Part shown: one piece after another, positions 10,885 through 21,626 of the stretch
Numbering within the stretch: position 1 is the first letter of the stretch
Layout: every line of letters starts with the position of its first letter
Source: Viola odorata
Taxonomy: Eukaryota > Streptophyta > Magnoliopsida > Malpighiales > Violaceae
NCBI GenBank assembly: GCA_963691705.1
Contig: OY829545.1
Location: 32,289,475 to 32,353,474 of the forward strand
Direction of reading: 5' to 3'
Length of the DNA: 64,000 nucleotides
Program-made: the position numbers and the translations under genes
The notes under the pieces: generated by a model
The model's input: the letters and a program-made list of their open reading frames with translations, nothing else
What the model was told of the DNA's origin: nothing
Databases searched by the model: none

Positions 10885-12664
10885 CCGACAAGTATCCCCT
10901 CGCGTCCCACAAAAGGATAATGTTCTCAGAGGAAGAGGTGAGGAAACTTTCGCAGTTGATGGCGAGTGCTTCCCTATGATTAACATCATAGCAGGAGGGA
11001 CTCCTTACATGGATGAACCAGAACTACCGACGACGGCGTTAGGAGAAAAATGCAAGCGAAATGGCGCGACAAAGAAAGGTGAAACGATAAGCATGCTAGA
11101 TCGCACGGTGTTAGCCTTCTCTGAGGAAGACGAGAAAGGCGTTGTCTATCCGCATAACGACGCGCTGGTGGTTACGCCCATCATTGCCAGTCACGGAGTC
11201 AGAAGAACTCTCATAGATAACTGAAGTGCAGTAAACCTCTTCTCGTTGGAGGCTTACAATCTCATGAGACGGCCCGACAATGAATTGATACCTTGCAAAA
11301 AAACCATAATTGGGGTGGACGGGATCCCAATCCCAGTCACAGGGATAACCACTATACCCGTATACTTCAGAGAAGACACCTCCAAGCGGTCAGAGGATCT
11401 GTTATTCCTTGTCGTGGACCTAAACTTGCCCTACAATGTTATACTCGGACGACCTTTTCTCAACCGCTTTAGAGCGGTAATATCTCAGAAGCATTTGAAG
11501 ATGAAATACCCCTCCTGGGACGGAGTGGTAGCGATAAAGGGCAATCAAAAATTGAAGGCCGAATGTTACCTGCTCATGACTCAAAAGAGTTGTGATAGGT
11601 ATGTATGTATAACAGCGGACCCATATGAACAAGGCGATGAGAAGCGCGCTCAACCTCTTGACAAAATGGTGCCCGTACCGGTAATCGGCATAGAAAAAGC
11701 AGACTTCCTTGTCAGCGAAAGGCTTAGTTCAGAAGAAAACCTTCAGTTGGCTCGGTTATTGAACAAGTGTCGAGGAGAATTTGCATGGAAACCCGCAGAC
11801 ATGCCGGGTATATCGCGAGAAATAGCCGAGCACCGACTCAACGTTGACCCTGGCGCTAAGCCGATCCAGCAAAAGTGGCGCGCATTCTCTAAGGAAAAAG
11901 CCTTAGCTGTTGATAAAGAAGTAGCGAAGCTCCTTGACGCTGGTTTCATCCGCGAAGTTCAATACCCCACCTGGTTAGCCAACCCAGTCCTCGTTCCTAA
12001 GTCCAATGGAGACTGGCATATGTGTATCGACTTCACCAATTTGAACGATGCCTGCCCTAAGGACTGCTACCCACTTCCCCACATTGACCAATTAGTCGAT
12101 CAGACTGCCGGGTACACATATTTGAGTTCACTTGACGCCAACTCTGGGTATCACCAAATTCCCATGGCCATTGAAGATGAAGAGAAGACTGCCTTCATCA
12201 CTCCTACGGCCACTTACTGTTACACGGCGATGCCATTTGGGCTAAAGAACGCGGGGGCGATGTTCCAACGTATGGCAAACAAAATATTCGAAGAGCAAAT
12301 AAGGAGGAATGTGGAAGCCTACGTTGATGATATACTGGTAAAAAGTGCTAGCTTTCAGGCTCACTTGCGGGATCTAAAGGAAGTCTTTGACTTGATGAAA
12401 CGGCACAGTATGAAACTAAACCCCCGGAAATGCATGTTTGTGTTTCAGACTGGAAAATTCCTGGGCTACGTGGTCAGCCAAAAAGGAATCCAGCCTAATC
12501 CATCGAAGATTAAAGCCATACAAGACATGATATCTCCAAGAACCGTTAAGGAAGTACAAAGGCTAACAGGGCGCGTTATCGCCCTAAGGCGCTTTATTTC
12601 CAAGCAAGGCGAGAAGTGTCTTCCTTTTTTCAAAGTCATACGCAAGAAAGCATCCTTTGGGTAG
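10885..12664 (+). pseudogene. pol: Tat protease and reverse transcriptase (element A)
   Basis: Pol in one frame from about 10890. The aspartic protease spans about 11090-11480. Its active site should read DNGSA as in E, but here a TGA (11222-11224) replaces the Gly codon. The partner motif ILGRPFLN is intact. Reverse transcriptase follows (about 11860-12500): ANPVLVPKSNGDWHMCIDF, LDANSGYHQIPM, MPFGLKNAG, the catalytic YVDD near 12320, and FLGYVVSQKG. A TAG at 12662-12664 ends this stretch just where the RNase H connection starts. Apart from these stops the domains look well preserved. Confidence 0.9.
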
Positions 12665-13231
12665 ACCCCGGAATGTGAAGAGGCGTTTGTTAGCCTAAAA
12701 GATTACCTATCGTCTGATCTGCTGCTGACTAGGCCAGAACTAGGTGACACTTTGTACCTATATCTCAGCGCTGCTGACTGAGTGGTCAGCGCCGTCCTCA
12801 TTCGCGACGATAGCCACACGCACCGCCTCGTGTATTTCGTGAGTCACGTTCTGAAGGATGCAGAGTTGCTATACGCCTGAATTGAGAAAATAGCATTCGC
12901 GCTAACACAAGCCACTCGAAAAATGGACAGATACTTCCAATCCTTTTCCGTTATCATACTTACAGATCAACCGCTGAAAAGGATATTTCGAAAGCCTGAG
13001 TCCTCGGGAAGAATGCTAATCTGGGCTCTTGAACTCGAGCAATACGGGCTGCGGTATCAGTCTCGGCCATCTGTAAAGGCTCAAATCTTGGCAGATTTTA
13101 TAGCGGAATGCACCTTTACGGAAGATCCGTTAACAGACGTACCCGAAGAGGAATGGGGTGATTTGGATCTCCCATTTTCGGAGACTTATACGGACCTCTG
13201 GACCATTCATGTAGATGGGGCTAAAAATTAA
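12665..13231 (+). pseudogene. pol: Tat RNase H (retroviral-type) and start of second RNase H (element A)
   Basis: Same frame as RT. It reads through the RNase H-like fold behind RT (CEEAFVSLKDYLSSDLLLTR; LVYFVSHVLKDAE; YFQSFSVIILTDQPLKRIF; LADFIAECTF) with TGA stops at 12779-12781 and 12878-12880. It ends at a TAA (13229-13231) directly after the VDGAKN motif, the first Asp of the archaeal-type RNase H. The primary RNase H of Tat elements is usually degenerate, consistent with the few catalytic residues I can place. Confidence 0.85.
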
Positions 13232-13234
13232 GAA

Positions 13235-14959
13235 TTGGCTGGAGCAGGAATCTTTATAAATGGGCCGAACGATATGCGAATACAATACGCTATCCGAATC
13301 CTGCAGCCATTATCCAATAATGCGGCAGAATATGAGGCGTTACTAGCCAGACTCCGGATAGGGAGAAGCCTTTCTTCCAAAGGTAGGCATGATACCGGAA
13401 GAACAGGAGACCTGCGTCTAAAAATTTGTGGTGACTCCAAACTAGTGATCGACCAGGTCTTGGGGCGCTCTCAAGCTCGGGAGCCCATTATGGTCCAGTA
13501 TCTCGCCAAAGTAATGCGGGAGCTATTAGAAATAAAGAAAGAAGGCATGCAAGTCAGTTTTGAGCACATTCCTCGAGAGGACAACGCCGAAGCTGACAAC
13601 CTTGCCAAGCTGGCTGCAAACCCAGAAGCATCCATACCCAAAGGCGTGTATTACCGAGAATTACCTATACCCTCCTTCATGGAAGAGCAAGCATCTCTGT
13701 GTGTGGAAGAACTCGAGAACGACTGGCGAGTCCCCATAATCAAATACTTAAAACATGAAGAACTGCCTGACAATATCGCTGAAAAGAAAAGAGTGCTGAG
13801 ACAGGCAGCTCGCTATACGTATTATGACGGGGACATGGTTCGAAGATGCTTTTCGCACCCAGCGGCCAAATGCATAACGGAACAAGAGGGTCTTCACACG
13901 TTACGCGAAATTCATGAAGGGATATGCGGTATGCATGTATCGGGCGACACCCTGGCTGCACAAGTCTTCAGATCTAGATTCTATTGGCCCACTATCCGGA
14001 AAGATTGCCACGACTATGTGCAAACTTGCCCGAAATGTCAGGAGTTCTCTAAAATTCCTCGACGTCCCGCCACTGAAATATCCGAGATCATCGCTCCTTG
14101 TCCTTTTGCTAAATGGGGGATCGATATCCTGGGTCCGTTTCCAAAGGCAAGGTCCCAACTAAAATTTGTAATAGTGCTAGTGGACTACTTTACGAAGTGG
14201 GCGGAGGCTGAAGCGGTCGCCAACATCACGGGGCAAAAAACTTGGCGTTTCTTCAAGCACCAAGTTATCATGAGGTTTGGCGTACCCCGTATCCTAATCA
14301 GCGATAACGGGGCACAGTTCACCAGCCAATTCTTCAAAGACCAATGCTCGGAATTCGGGATAGAGAAACGATTCTCTTCCGTGGCTCACCCCCAAACCAA
14401 TGGACAAGCAGAAGTGACAAATCGGAGCATGCTCAGTGGCATTAAGAAAAATCTGGAGGGTTCTAAAAAGAAATGGGCTGACGAGCTGCCATACGTGATG
14501 TGGGTGTACCGCATGACCGTTAAAACTAGTACAGGAGCAACACCTTTCGCATTGGCCTTCGGAACCGAGGCTGTTACGTCGGTAGAAATCGGTACCATGA
14601 GCCTGCGAGTGGCCCACTTCCGAGAGGAGCTGAATGAGGAAAGGTTACGAGCTAACCTTGACGCGTTGCCAGAGGTCCGAGTAGAAACCCTCCTGAAAAT
14701 GCAACACTACAAACGAAAGATGGCCCGTTACCATAACAGACGCGTCAAAGAACGGTTGCTAAAGGCAGGCGACCTGGTGCTCAGAGACAAACGAGCGACT
14801 GGTCAACGTATGGGGAAGCTCAGCCCAAACTGGGATGGACCATATCGCGTTACCCGAGTTATCGGAAAAGGAGCCTATCATCTGGAGACACTCGATGGTA
14901 CTCCGCTATCTAACTCTTGGAATATTGCTCGTTTGAAATTATATTATCCTAGACCTTGA
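13235..14959 (+). CDS. pol: Archaeal-type RNase H and integrase of pol (element A), open for 574 residues
   Basis: The longest intact frame in the window. Residues about 1-135 are the second RNase H: NNAAEYEALLA (catalytic Glu), ICGDSKLVIDQV (Asp), EDNAEADNLAKLA (Asp), with the first Asp just upstream before the stop. Integrase follows: HHCC zinc region (HEGICGMHVSGD; CPKCQEF, about 225-270), core with Asp in GIDILGPFPK, Asp in SDNGAQF and Glu in GQAEVTNRS (about 290-410), then a C-terminal domain ending ARLKLYYPRP at a natural TGA. All catalytic residues are present. It would be made as part of a gag-pol polyprotein and has no start codon of its own. Confidence 0.9.
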   Translation: MAGAGIFINGPNDMRIQYAIRILQPLSNNAAEYEALLARLRIGRSLSSKGRHDTGRTGDLRLKICGDSKLVIDQVLGRSQAREPIMVQYLAKVMRELLEIKKEGMQVSFEHIPREDNAEADNLAKLAANPEASIPKGVYYRELPIPSFMEEQASLCVEELENDWRVPIIKYLKHEELPDNIAEKKRVLRQAARYTYYDGDMVRRCFSHPAAKCITEQEGLHTLREIHEGICGMHVSGDTLAAQVFRSRFYWPTIRKDCHDYVQTCPKCQEFSKIPRRPATEISEIIAPCPFAKWGIDILGPFPKARSQLKFVIVLVDYFTKWAEAEAVANITGQKTWRFFKHQVIMRFGVPRILISDNGAQFTSQFFKDQCSEFGIEKRFSSVAHPQTNGQAEVTNRSMLSGIKKNLEGSKKKWADELPYVMWVYRMTVKTSTGATPFALAFGTEAVTSVEIGTMSLRVAHFREELNEERLRANLDALPEVRVETLLKMQHYKRKMARYHNRRVKERLLKAGDLVLRDKRATGQRMGKLSPNWDGPYRVTRVIGKGAYHLETLDGTPLSNSWNIARLKLYYPRP

Positions 14960-15049
14960 ACTATCTGCACCTTTGACTGATGCCAACCCTAACCTTAGCT
15001 AACGCTCTCTGAGAGCTTCCTTGGGTGTTTGTGGTTGCTTTTTGTGCAG

Positions 15050-15535
15050 ATAGAAAAGGGGGCACCTGGGAGTGAAAAGTCCTATCCTTGTGAATGCCGA
15101 TCCTGATCAGATGGCTCACTAAGTCAGGGCACGACCCAGGATGCCTTGAACTAGCGTTGGGATTGAAAGATCCCGAGCGCCCCCGGGGAGTGAAAATTCC
15201 TATCCTTGTGAATGCCGATCATGATCAGATGGCTCACTAAGTGAGGGCACAACCCGGGAATCCCTGGGAGTGAAAAGCATTTTTCTTGTAATGACCGTTC
15301 TTGTGGAGACGACCCATCAAGACAAGGCACGCCCCAAGGAAATAGTAACTCCGTTCTAGAAACGAAAAGTCCCCTCTTAGTGACCGGACTAGTGTAGTGG
15401 GTCCACTAAGTAAGGGCATGATTCTAGACGCGAGGACAACGCCTGAAAGTGAAAAGTCCTATCCTTGTGACGGCCTGTCCCGATCCGACGGCTCACTAAG
15501 TGAGGGCACTTTCCAGGCCGATCGTGGAAAGATGG
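15050..15535 (+). repeat. Post-pol tandem array of element A, about 5 degenerate units
   Basis: Units of about 75-125 bp share GTGAAAAGTCCTATCCTTGT, a central CCG...GG(C/T)TC segment, and CTCACTAAG with GGGCAC. The same array lies behind pol in B (38140-38650). Tat elements are known for variable tandem repeats in this 3' position. Each unit can form a hairpin, with CTTGTGA pairing to TCACTAAG (one bulged base). Confidence 0.85.
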
Positions 15536-16075
15536 AAACGCAAAAATTGTGAAATTCCAGCTAGTAACTAGAAGCGTAATCCCTAGTGAAGTAGAGCTGA
15601 CGGAAAAAGCGATTCATGTAGTTTCCATACTAATGCCCTATGACGGCAGCGGAAAGGCTCCTACGGGTAATTACTATCTCTTGTAACCCATTATGCTACT
15701 GATGGTTTACAATTGAGAATATGCGGAATACCTTTCGAGTAGCGGAAAGATTGATGACTGCACAAGCGGCAATACTATGAGGCTCGCCGGGAAAACTAAC
15801 CCTATACTGACCTCAGCGATATCTGTTGATGAAACGCTACGAGCCTGCTCGAGAAAATAAACATATTATATCGCCCGGATGGTAGCGATGCCTGGGAATT
15901 TTAGAAGGTAAAAGCTAAAGAAAGAGAAAAGGCAGCAGCAAAGATATAAACTGTTTAAATGCACAAAAGTGCCTTAGAGAGGTCACAAGTTCCAAAGACC
16001 AAAACAATAATGCCGCCGAGGTAAAAAACAAAAAGCACGATGGCTGCAGAAGAGGCGGCAAAGCTTGGGAATGTG
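15536..16075 (+). other. Non-coding stretch of A between array and antisense genes
   Basis: No supportable gene on either strand. It would hold the 3' ends of the plus-strand RNA body and of antisense gene 1. The segment after the array (GTGGAAA... near 15524) resembles the matching place in B near 38640, so it is an old part of the element. Confidence 0.5.
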
Positions 16076-17213
16076 TCAACCCTCGGGGTTCCTCCGTTTC
16101 CAACCCTCCGCCTTAGCTCGGCGAAAACCCGCTTCATTAATGTCGCCAGACTTCTGTTTGAAGGCCTCTGCGACCTCGTCACCTTTGTACGCATCTGCTC
16201 CATGGACTTCTTCAAAGCATTCAACCAAGATAGTGGTCGTCCGCTCGACGTGCCACAGGCTCTTATCGGCTGAGTCCTCCGTCAGAGCGACTCTCTCTTC
16301 CTCCAGGGAAGTTTTCTCCCTCGCCAAGGATAACTTCTTTCCTTCCAGCACGGTATTCTTTGCATTAAGGGTGGACACTTGCCCCGACAGCTCCTGCTGA
16401 GCTAGTAACAAGCGAGTGCGTTCCTCCAGCAACTTATTCTTTTCATTTCGCTCTCACGAAAGTTCAAAAAGGGACGCAGTAAGAGAAGCAGCCTGACACT
16501 GTACATGCTTTGTCCAGTAGTGAAATTTCACAAAATTGGAAAAGAGATTAGAGAATAGCGAATTCGCCTTATCATCATCTGTCCGCTAGAGGAAGCCTTC
16601 CCGCTCAGCGGCGGACGACAGTATTTGGGCTACCAAGAAAGTCGAAACATCAACTGAACCATCGCCCCAAGAGCCGCTAAGCTTGTATTGCGAAAATCAT
16701 ATAAGCCCACTTGGTGAGTCACAGTACCAGGCTCACTCAAGGAACTTAGGTCCGCAGCATAGTCGAAGGTGGAGACCCCTTCGCCACAACGTTGCGATAA
16801 AGGAATACTTGAGGGCACAAAGGCCAGAGGGACAGGAGGGCGTACTTGAGAAGAAGAACCTCCTTGGACGGCATAGGAACCGTGAGGGTGGTAGCCCAAA
16901 AAGTCTTGTAAACCTTCATGATAGCCCGAGTTAGGACCGTATGTATGAACAGGCCCACCGAAGGAATTGGGTGAAGCCCCGAAAGTCTCAGTCATACCCA
17001 TGTTCACCAGAAACCCAGAAGGGTGAGTCTGGGGAGCATCCATAGAAACAAAGGTGTTGTCCGGTCTGACTTACGCCTCAGCAACAGTAGAAGATAAGCT
17101 TCCACCCTCACCCTCCGGTTGGGATCTCTTCTTAGAGCCAACCAGCACATAACCCATGTCCATCTCACCTAGGGGGGGCGGAAGTAGAAACAACGGCAGT
17201 ATCCTGCAAGGAA

Positions 17214-17301
17214 CCCAGCAGAAACACTGATAAGAGAAACGGGTAAAATAACGCCTGACATCAAGGTATAACGTATTATGGATAAAAAGCACACTCATAA
17301 C
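17214..17301 (-). other. Predicted intron 2 of antisense gene 1 (88 nt)
   Basis: Acceptor CCTTGCAG|GATACTGCCG is matched in element B by TTATAG|GATACTGCTG (40946-40945). The donor ATT|GTTATG is weaker. Splicing joins LDTI to DTAVVS, matching the DTAAVS exon start in B. Confidence 0.55.
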
Positions 17302-17602
17302 AATTGTGTCAAGAGGAGGCGCTTCAGAAGAAGCTGCCGTGTCTGGAGAAGGAGTGAGAGCAGCAACACTCCTGGTTCTTCTCTTCCTCTTTCCTTTGTC
17401 AGGAACCCTAGGGGCTTTAGAAGGAGGCCGCCGAGCGGAAGGGGCAACGACGGTTACAATAGGAATACCCGAAGGGATGTTGGTATTCCCCTCACCGGAT
17501 GAGGAAGAAGATACTTGAGCAAGGCTCACGGAAATAGCAGGTAGAACAGTGGAGTTATCGGCAGCTTCCTAACGCTTTCAGGCTTGTAGTTGGGATATGT
17601 TG

Positions 17603-17672
17603 CTACATGATGACAAAATAACGTTAGCATTAGTATCAGTGATAACAAAGAAGGAAGCGACTCGACACTCAC
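17603..17672 (-). other. Predicted intron 1 of antisense gene 1 (70 nt)
   Basis: On the minus strand: donor AGAC|GTGAGT, a branch-like GATACTAATGCTAAC near the 3' end, acceptor CATGTAG|CAAC. The position matches the intron of antisense gene 2: the donor follows MKDCIRR here and LKECVIG there. Confidence 0.7.
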
Positions 17673-18551
17673 GTCTAATGCAGTCCTTCATAGCGACTTT
17701 GCACGCCACATAGCGGATATGAACGCTGATTTCCAGTTGAAGAAGTTTGTCTAACCAGCCTTATTCGCGCTGAGGAAGAGTCTCCGGCCGACCCAGACGT
17801 TGTTCTTGATGTCTTGGTTAAACCCAGACCGCCACCAGGAACTGGGGTCTTCAGGAAGATCTATCACAAAGAACTCTTTCTTCCAAGCATCGACAGAGGA
17901 CTCAAGGTGGAGATGTTTCCAAGTGCAGGACTTGAGTGAGTCATCGTCATAACGGGGCGATATCGTTATCACTCCCCGACACTTCATCAGCTTAAAAACT
18001 GATTTAAGCAGTAAAAGGGAAGGGGAAGTGATCCCCTTATATTTACAAAATTCTAAGAAGGCACAAACGCAGCAGTACGCATTTGGGGCTAATTGAACAG
18101 GATTCAAATCGCAGACAATGAGCAACTGTTTTGTGAAAGAGTTGATGGGAAGCTGGAAACCATAACGGAACATTTGTGTATACAGGACCCTGCGCTTGCC
18201 CATCAAAACGCTATTCAAGCGTACCGACTCAGGGGCAACGGTGGCCTTATAACCATCAGGGATAACAGCATTATGTGCGGCTAAATGCTCACTTAGAGCG
18301 ACCTCAGAGGTGATACTACTAACTATAACATCCATCTTTTTCTCATCGGCAGATCTCGACTCAGAACGGCGAGTCTTAGCCATGGCAGAAATAAAAAAGT
18401 AAAGATGAAGAAGACGACGAAAGAAAAGAGGAGGTACCTTTAGAGAGAAAGCGCTTCGAGAACCTTGAACGGTGGAAAGAAAATAAGACGGCTAGAGAAA
18501 GTATGAAGAAAGCAGAACGGCCAAAGTAAGCAAAAGAAAACAAGTATTGGG

Positions 18552-18558
18552 TTTTATA
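18552..18558 (-). promoter_or_regulatory. TATA box of antisense gene 1
   Basis: Minus strand GGGTTATAAAACCC, about 170 bases before the ATG at 18383. A pyrimidine-rich leader lies between, as is usual for plant 5' UTRs. Confidence 0.55.
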
Positions 18559-18559
18559 A

Positions 18560-19133
18560 CCCTAATAGCCAAAGAAACGACAGACGTTGCAGTCGTTGCG
18601 TGAGAGGATCACAAGGAAAAGACTCAAGCAATGAGTACAATTCTAGAAGAGCGCGGCAACGCTTTGATTTTGCTAAAATTATAGAGCACGCTAGCTCATG
18701 GCGCCATAAAAAATGGACACATGTGTCTATGCCAGGATGACTTTTCTCCCGCATCTATGAGAAGATCGTAAGCATTAAATGCTCTGAAAAGAAAGGATTT
18801 TTTTAAATAAGACGAGCAATACTACACTAGAGAAGATAACGCGGAATGGCGTTAACCAAGCCGGTATCCTCCGGGATAACGTGGAAAAGCAAAGCAAAGA
18901 TTATTTATTATCTAAAAATGAAGTACAAATATCATTTCGCACGGAAAGGCGTTATTACAATACAGAAAAAGTGAATAAATGGGAAAATCTTCCCAGAGGA
19001 TCAGCCTTGACCAGTCGATGGCCGGCACAGATATCGTTGCCACCATTCGCCTACTCCTCCCCGAGAGAAAGAAAATCTCCCTCGCCTTCACCTAAATCCT
19101 TTATCTTCTTGGAAGTATAATCAGACAGCTTGG
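18560..19133. other. Spacer between antisense genes 1 and 2
   Basis: No supportable gene on either strand. It holds the upstream promoter region of antisense gene 1 and the 3' untranslated end of antisense gene 2. A/T-rich words occur, but I could not choose a polyadenylation signal. Confidence 0.45.
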
Positions 19134-21206
19134 TCAAATCAACAGTTCCCTAGAGATAGAGATCTTTTCCTTGGTGGCGGTCTTATTTTTCGACCAAGCT
19201 ATCCTCGAGGGTACTTTGGCCAAATCCGCATCGCGGGACAATATCTCTTCACTAAGGAGAGAGTTCCTTTTGTCGGTCGCCACTAGCTCCGCCTCCAGTA
19301 GCGCCACTTTAGCTTTCCCTTTGGATCTTTCTCGTGCGAGATCAGCGCGGCACTCGTTCAACTCTACCCGGGTACGATCTTGAAGCTTGGAAAACTCTGT
19401 TACCTTCGCCAAAGCGGCATCTAATTATTCCGTCGAATTGGGAGAGCATCGAACCTTGCCACTCTGATCCTCGAGAAAATAGTTCAGCTCACGAAAGCTA
19501 GCCAGCATATCGTTCAGGAGATGTGAATGTTGAACTTTAGGAGGGTGTTGCAGGAACTTTTTCTTGTCCTTCGAAGAACTGAACATCTGACCCACTATGG
19601 TCCCTACCGGCTCATCTCGCGATAGCGAATCTGATATCCCTAAAGCACGAAGCCCGTCAGTACCGAAAGACGACAGATCCAGCTGAAACGCAACATTTCC
19701 TTGAGGACCTTGAGGGGAAAGGTTGGCGATAAAGGGAGGAGAGCAACTCTTTCCGGAATTACCAACGCCCGAGATCGACGAAAGGAATAAAGGCTGAGGT
19801 TTCTTTGAGACAGGATTAGAAGGAACATTTGGGTTTGAAACCGGCACGGCCACGTCCGGAATACAAGAGGAAATGTGAGAATCAGGACCACCGGATGGCA
19901 AAGGTGGGTCCACCGCCACGGGAACCTCACCAGTTTTGGAAGGAACAACGGACGGTGCCTTGACAACCTCCGCCGCTTGCGAGGTACTCGCGATAGGACA
20001 AGTGTCGACCTTAGTGGGGGGAACTGCGTTAACTCCCTTCAAAGATGGAATGGGGGGACCAGTTTTTTCTTTCCGGATTTTCTTTTTGAGACGCTCTGTT
20101 TCAGCGGCCATATCCTCACTATTGTCCTCGGATGACTCAGCCACTGGATCATTTTTCCTCGCCCTGAGCTTCATCCGTTGGGCAAGGGTGGCATGATGCA
20201 GTTCGGAACCAGTATCCATGCTCTCGTTATCGCTGTCAATCGTTTCAGTCACAGGACGACTCGAAGACACTCCCCTACCCCGAAGTGGCAACCAATTCTT
20301 AAGAAAACGAGAAGATTGGGCGGAAATGTTGCGCGCTGCGACAGTCTTAATCCTCTTTTTTCTCGGCGGGATAATTGGATGGCTGGAACTTTCGGGCGGG
20401 GGAGAAGGAGGTAACGTCTGAAGCGGTACCATGTTTAGAGGAGTGTTATTTCCACCAGAAGAACAACCCTCCGCGTTGCCTGTCAACGGAATATATTAAT
20501 ATAGCAAGTCAAGTGAAGCGATAACGCGGCAAAAGGAAAACTCACCAATGACACATTCTTTCAAGGGTCTGAACCGAGCAAATTCCCGAATGTGGAAAGG
20601 CCCTTCTATCTCTAACAGGGCAGAAACATGAGACACATCGGTGCTAGATAGCACTTCTGGGTTTTTCCAATCAGCACTAACAATCCTCTGATTAAAGCCT
20701 CCGCGCCACCAGCGGGACGACAGTCGAACGGTGAAGAAGCCATTTTTCCAATTATCCACGTTTTCTTCAAAACTTTGGAAGTTTCGCCAGAAAAATTGCA
20801 CGACGGCGTCGTTCCACCTAGGAGTGATATCCACCAAACAGGCATGACAACTCAACTTGAAAAATGTACGGAACAGATCAAGGGATGGAGTGAAAATATG
20901 CTTTATCTCGCATGACCGTAGGAATGCATAAATCCCACACCAGGAAGGCTGAGTTATTTGAACCGGATTGAGGTCGTAGTGGTCTAGCAGCTTCATCAGA
21001 GAAGTATGAAGTGGGAGATGAAATCTATAGAGGAACATCTTGAAGTAAACCAGCCAAAATGTTCCCCACATAGCGTCATGAAGCCGAATATCTTTCGTAG
21101 GAATATATGGGCGACAGCCCAAGGGGAAGGTGATACCGTTCTCCTCTAACTCCGCCCTCAAAACTTCAACACAATCAAAAATACTACGAGCTCTACTATG
21201 AGACAT
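19134..21206 (-). pseudogene. Antisense gene 2 of element A: spliced, PF04195-like with coiled coil
   Basis: A diverged second copy of antisense gene 1. Exon 1 (21206-20546) codes about 220 residues with the same signature: DLNPVQ, SLDLFRTFFKL, VDITPRW, NWKNGFFTV, WWRGGFNQ, GPFHIREFARF. A 66-base intron (20545-20480, GTGAGT...TTGACAG) joins ATT-G to GC-AAC in phase 1 and restores one frame. Exon 2 (20479-19134) has a Pro/Ser-rich middle (NTPLNMVPLQTLPPSPPPES; basic PPRKKRIK, a possible nuclear signal; acidic SEDNSEDMAAE) and a coiled coil (19412-19200). Only one in-frame stop is seen (TAA 19425-19427), so the product would be about 440 residues, or about 670 without it. It is the best preserved of the four units. 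Confidence 0.78.
20480..20545 (-). other. Predicted intron of antisense gene 2 (66 nt)
   Basis: Minus strand: CATTG|GTGAGTTTTCC at the donor, an A/T-rich body (TATATTAATATATTC), acceptor GTTGACAG|GCAACG. Removing it keeps the reading frame across two long ORFs that are otherwise out of frame and broken by a stop. Confidence 0.78.
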
Positions 21207-21395
21207 AAGGAATTAGGAAGGTAAACTATGGCAAGAGAGAGACAAAATACCTGGAAGGGGTAGCCAGAGAACCGACCGTCGTCACCGGTGAGCAGTTGTG
21301 AAGAGTCTCCTCGAGCAAGAAGAAACACAGGAGAAAGAGAAAGTGTGAGAAATTGCAGAATATTAGCAAAAATGATGAAAGAGAATAGGGTTTCC

Positions 21396-21404
21396 CTTAT
21401 AAAG
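21396..21404 (-). promoter_or_regulatory. TATA box of antisense gene 2
   Basis: CTTTATAAG on the minus strand, about 190 bases before the ATG at 21206, followed by a T/C-rich leader (TTTCTCACACTTTCTCTTTC near 21345). Confidence 0.55.
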
Positions 21405-21626
21405 GTTCAACTTGAAGAAGAAGACAGCCTGTAGAATTGAAACACATGCGGAGCAGAAAGAGACGCGTGGACAGTCATTTATGTCTTTCAGAAAAGACGG
21501 TTATTGACTAGAAATCCAACGACAGTTGCACTCAGCCACTGATCCCCTCTGCGATAACCCTTGACGTCCGAAGAAGTAAATTATAAAGGCGATAGGGGAA
21601 CAAAAGAAAAGGGAAGGTTATCTTAT

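Larger units (their letters stand above)
16076..18383 (-). pseudogene. Antisense gene 1 of element A: PF04195-like domain, linker, coiled coil
   Basis: Reads right to left from an ATG at 18383. Exon 1 codes a globular domain of about 210 residues resembling the plant 'putative gypsy type transposon' family (PF04195): DLNPVQLAPNAYC, SPSLLLLKSVFKL, DAWKKEFFVIDLP, WWRSGFNQ. After a frameshift near 17750 it continues FHIRYVACKVAMKDC to a 70-base GT-AG intron (17672-17603). Then come a Ser/Pro-rich part, a second intron (17301-17214), ADLSSLSEPGTVTHQ near 16730, and an FHYW motif with a Glu/Lys coiled coil to 16076. Stops (17071-17073, near 16630 and 16450) and frameshifts break it. Function is unknown; Tat antisense ORFs such as the Grande 'gene 23' type are the nearest known comparison. 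Confidence 0.75.

Noticed and set aside
14294..14617. Minus-strand ORFs within the integrase of A
   Set aside because: Shadows of the well conserved integrase frame, with no family resemblance.
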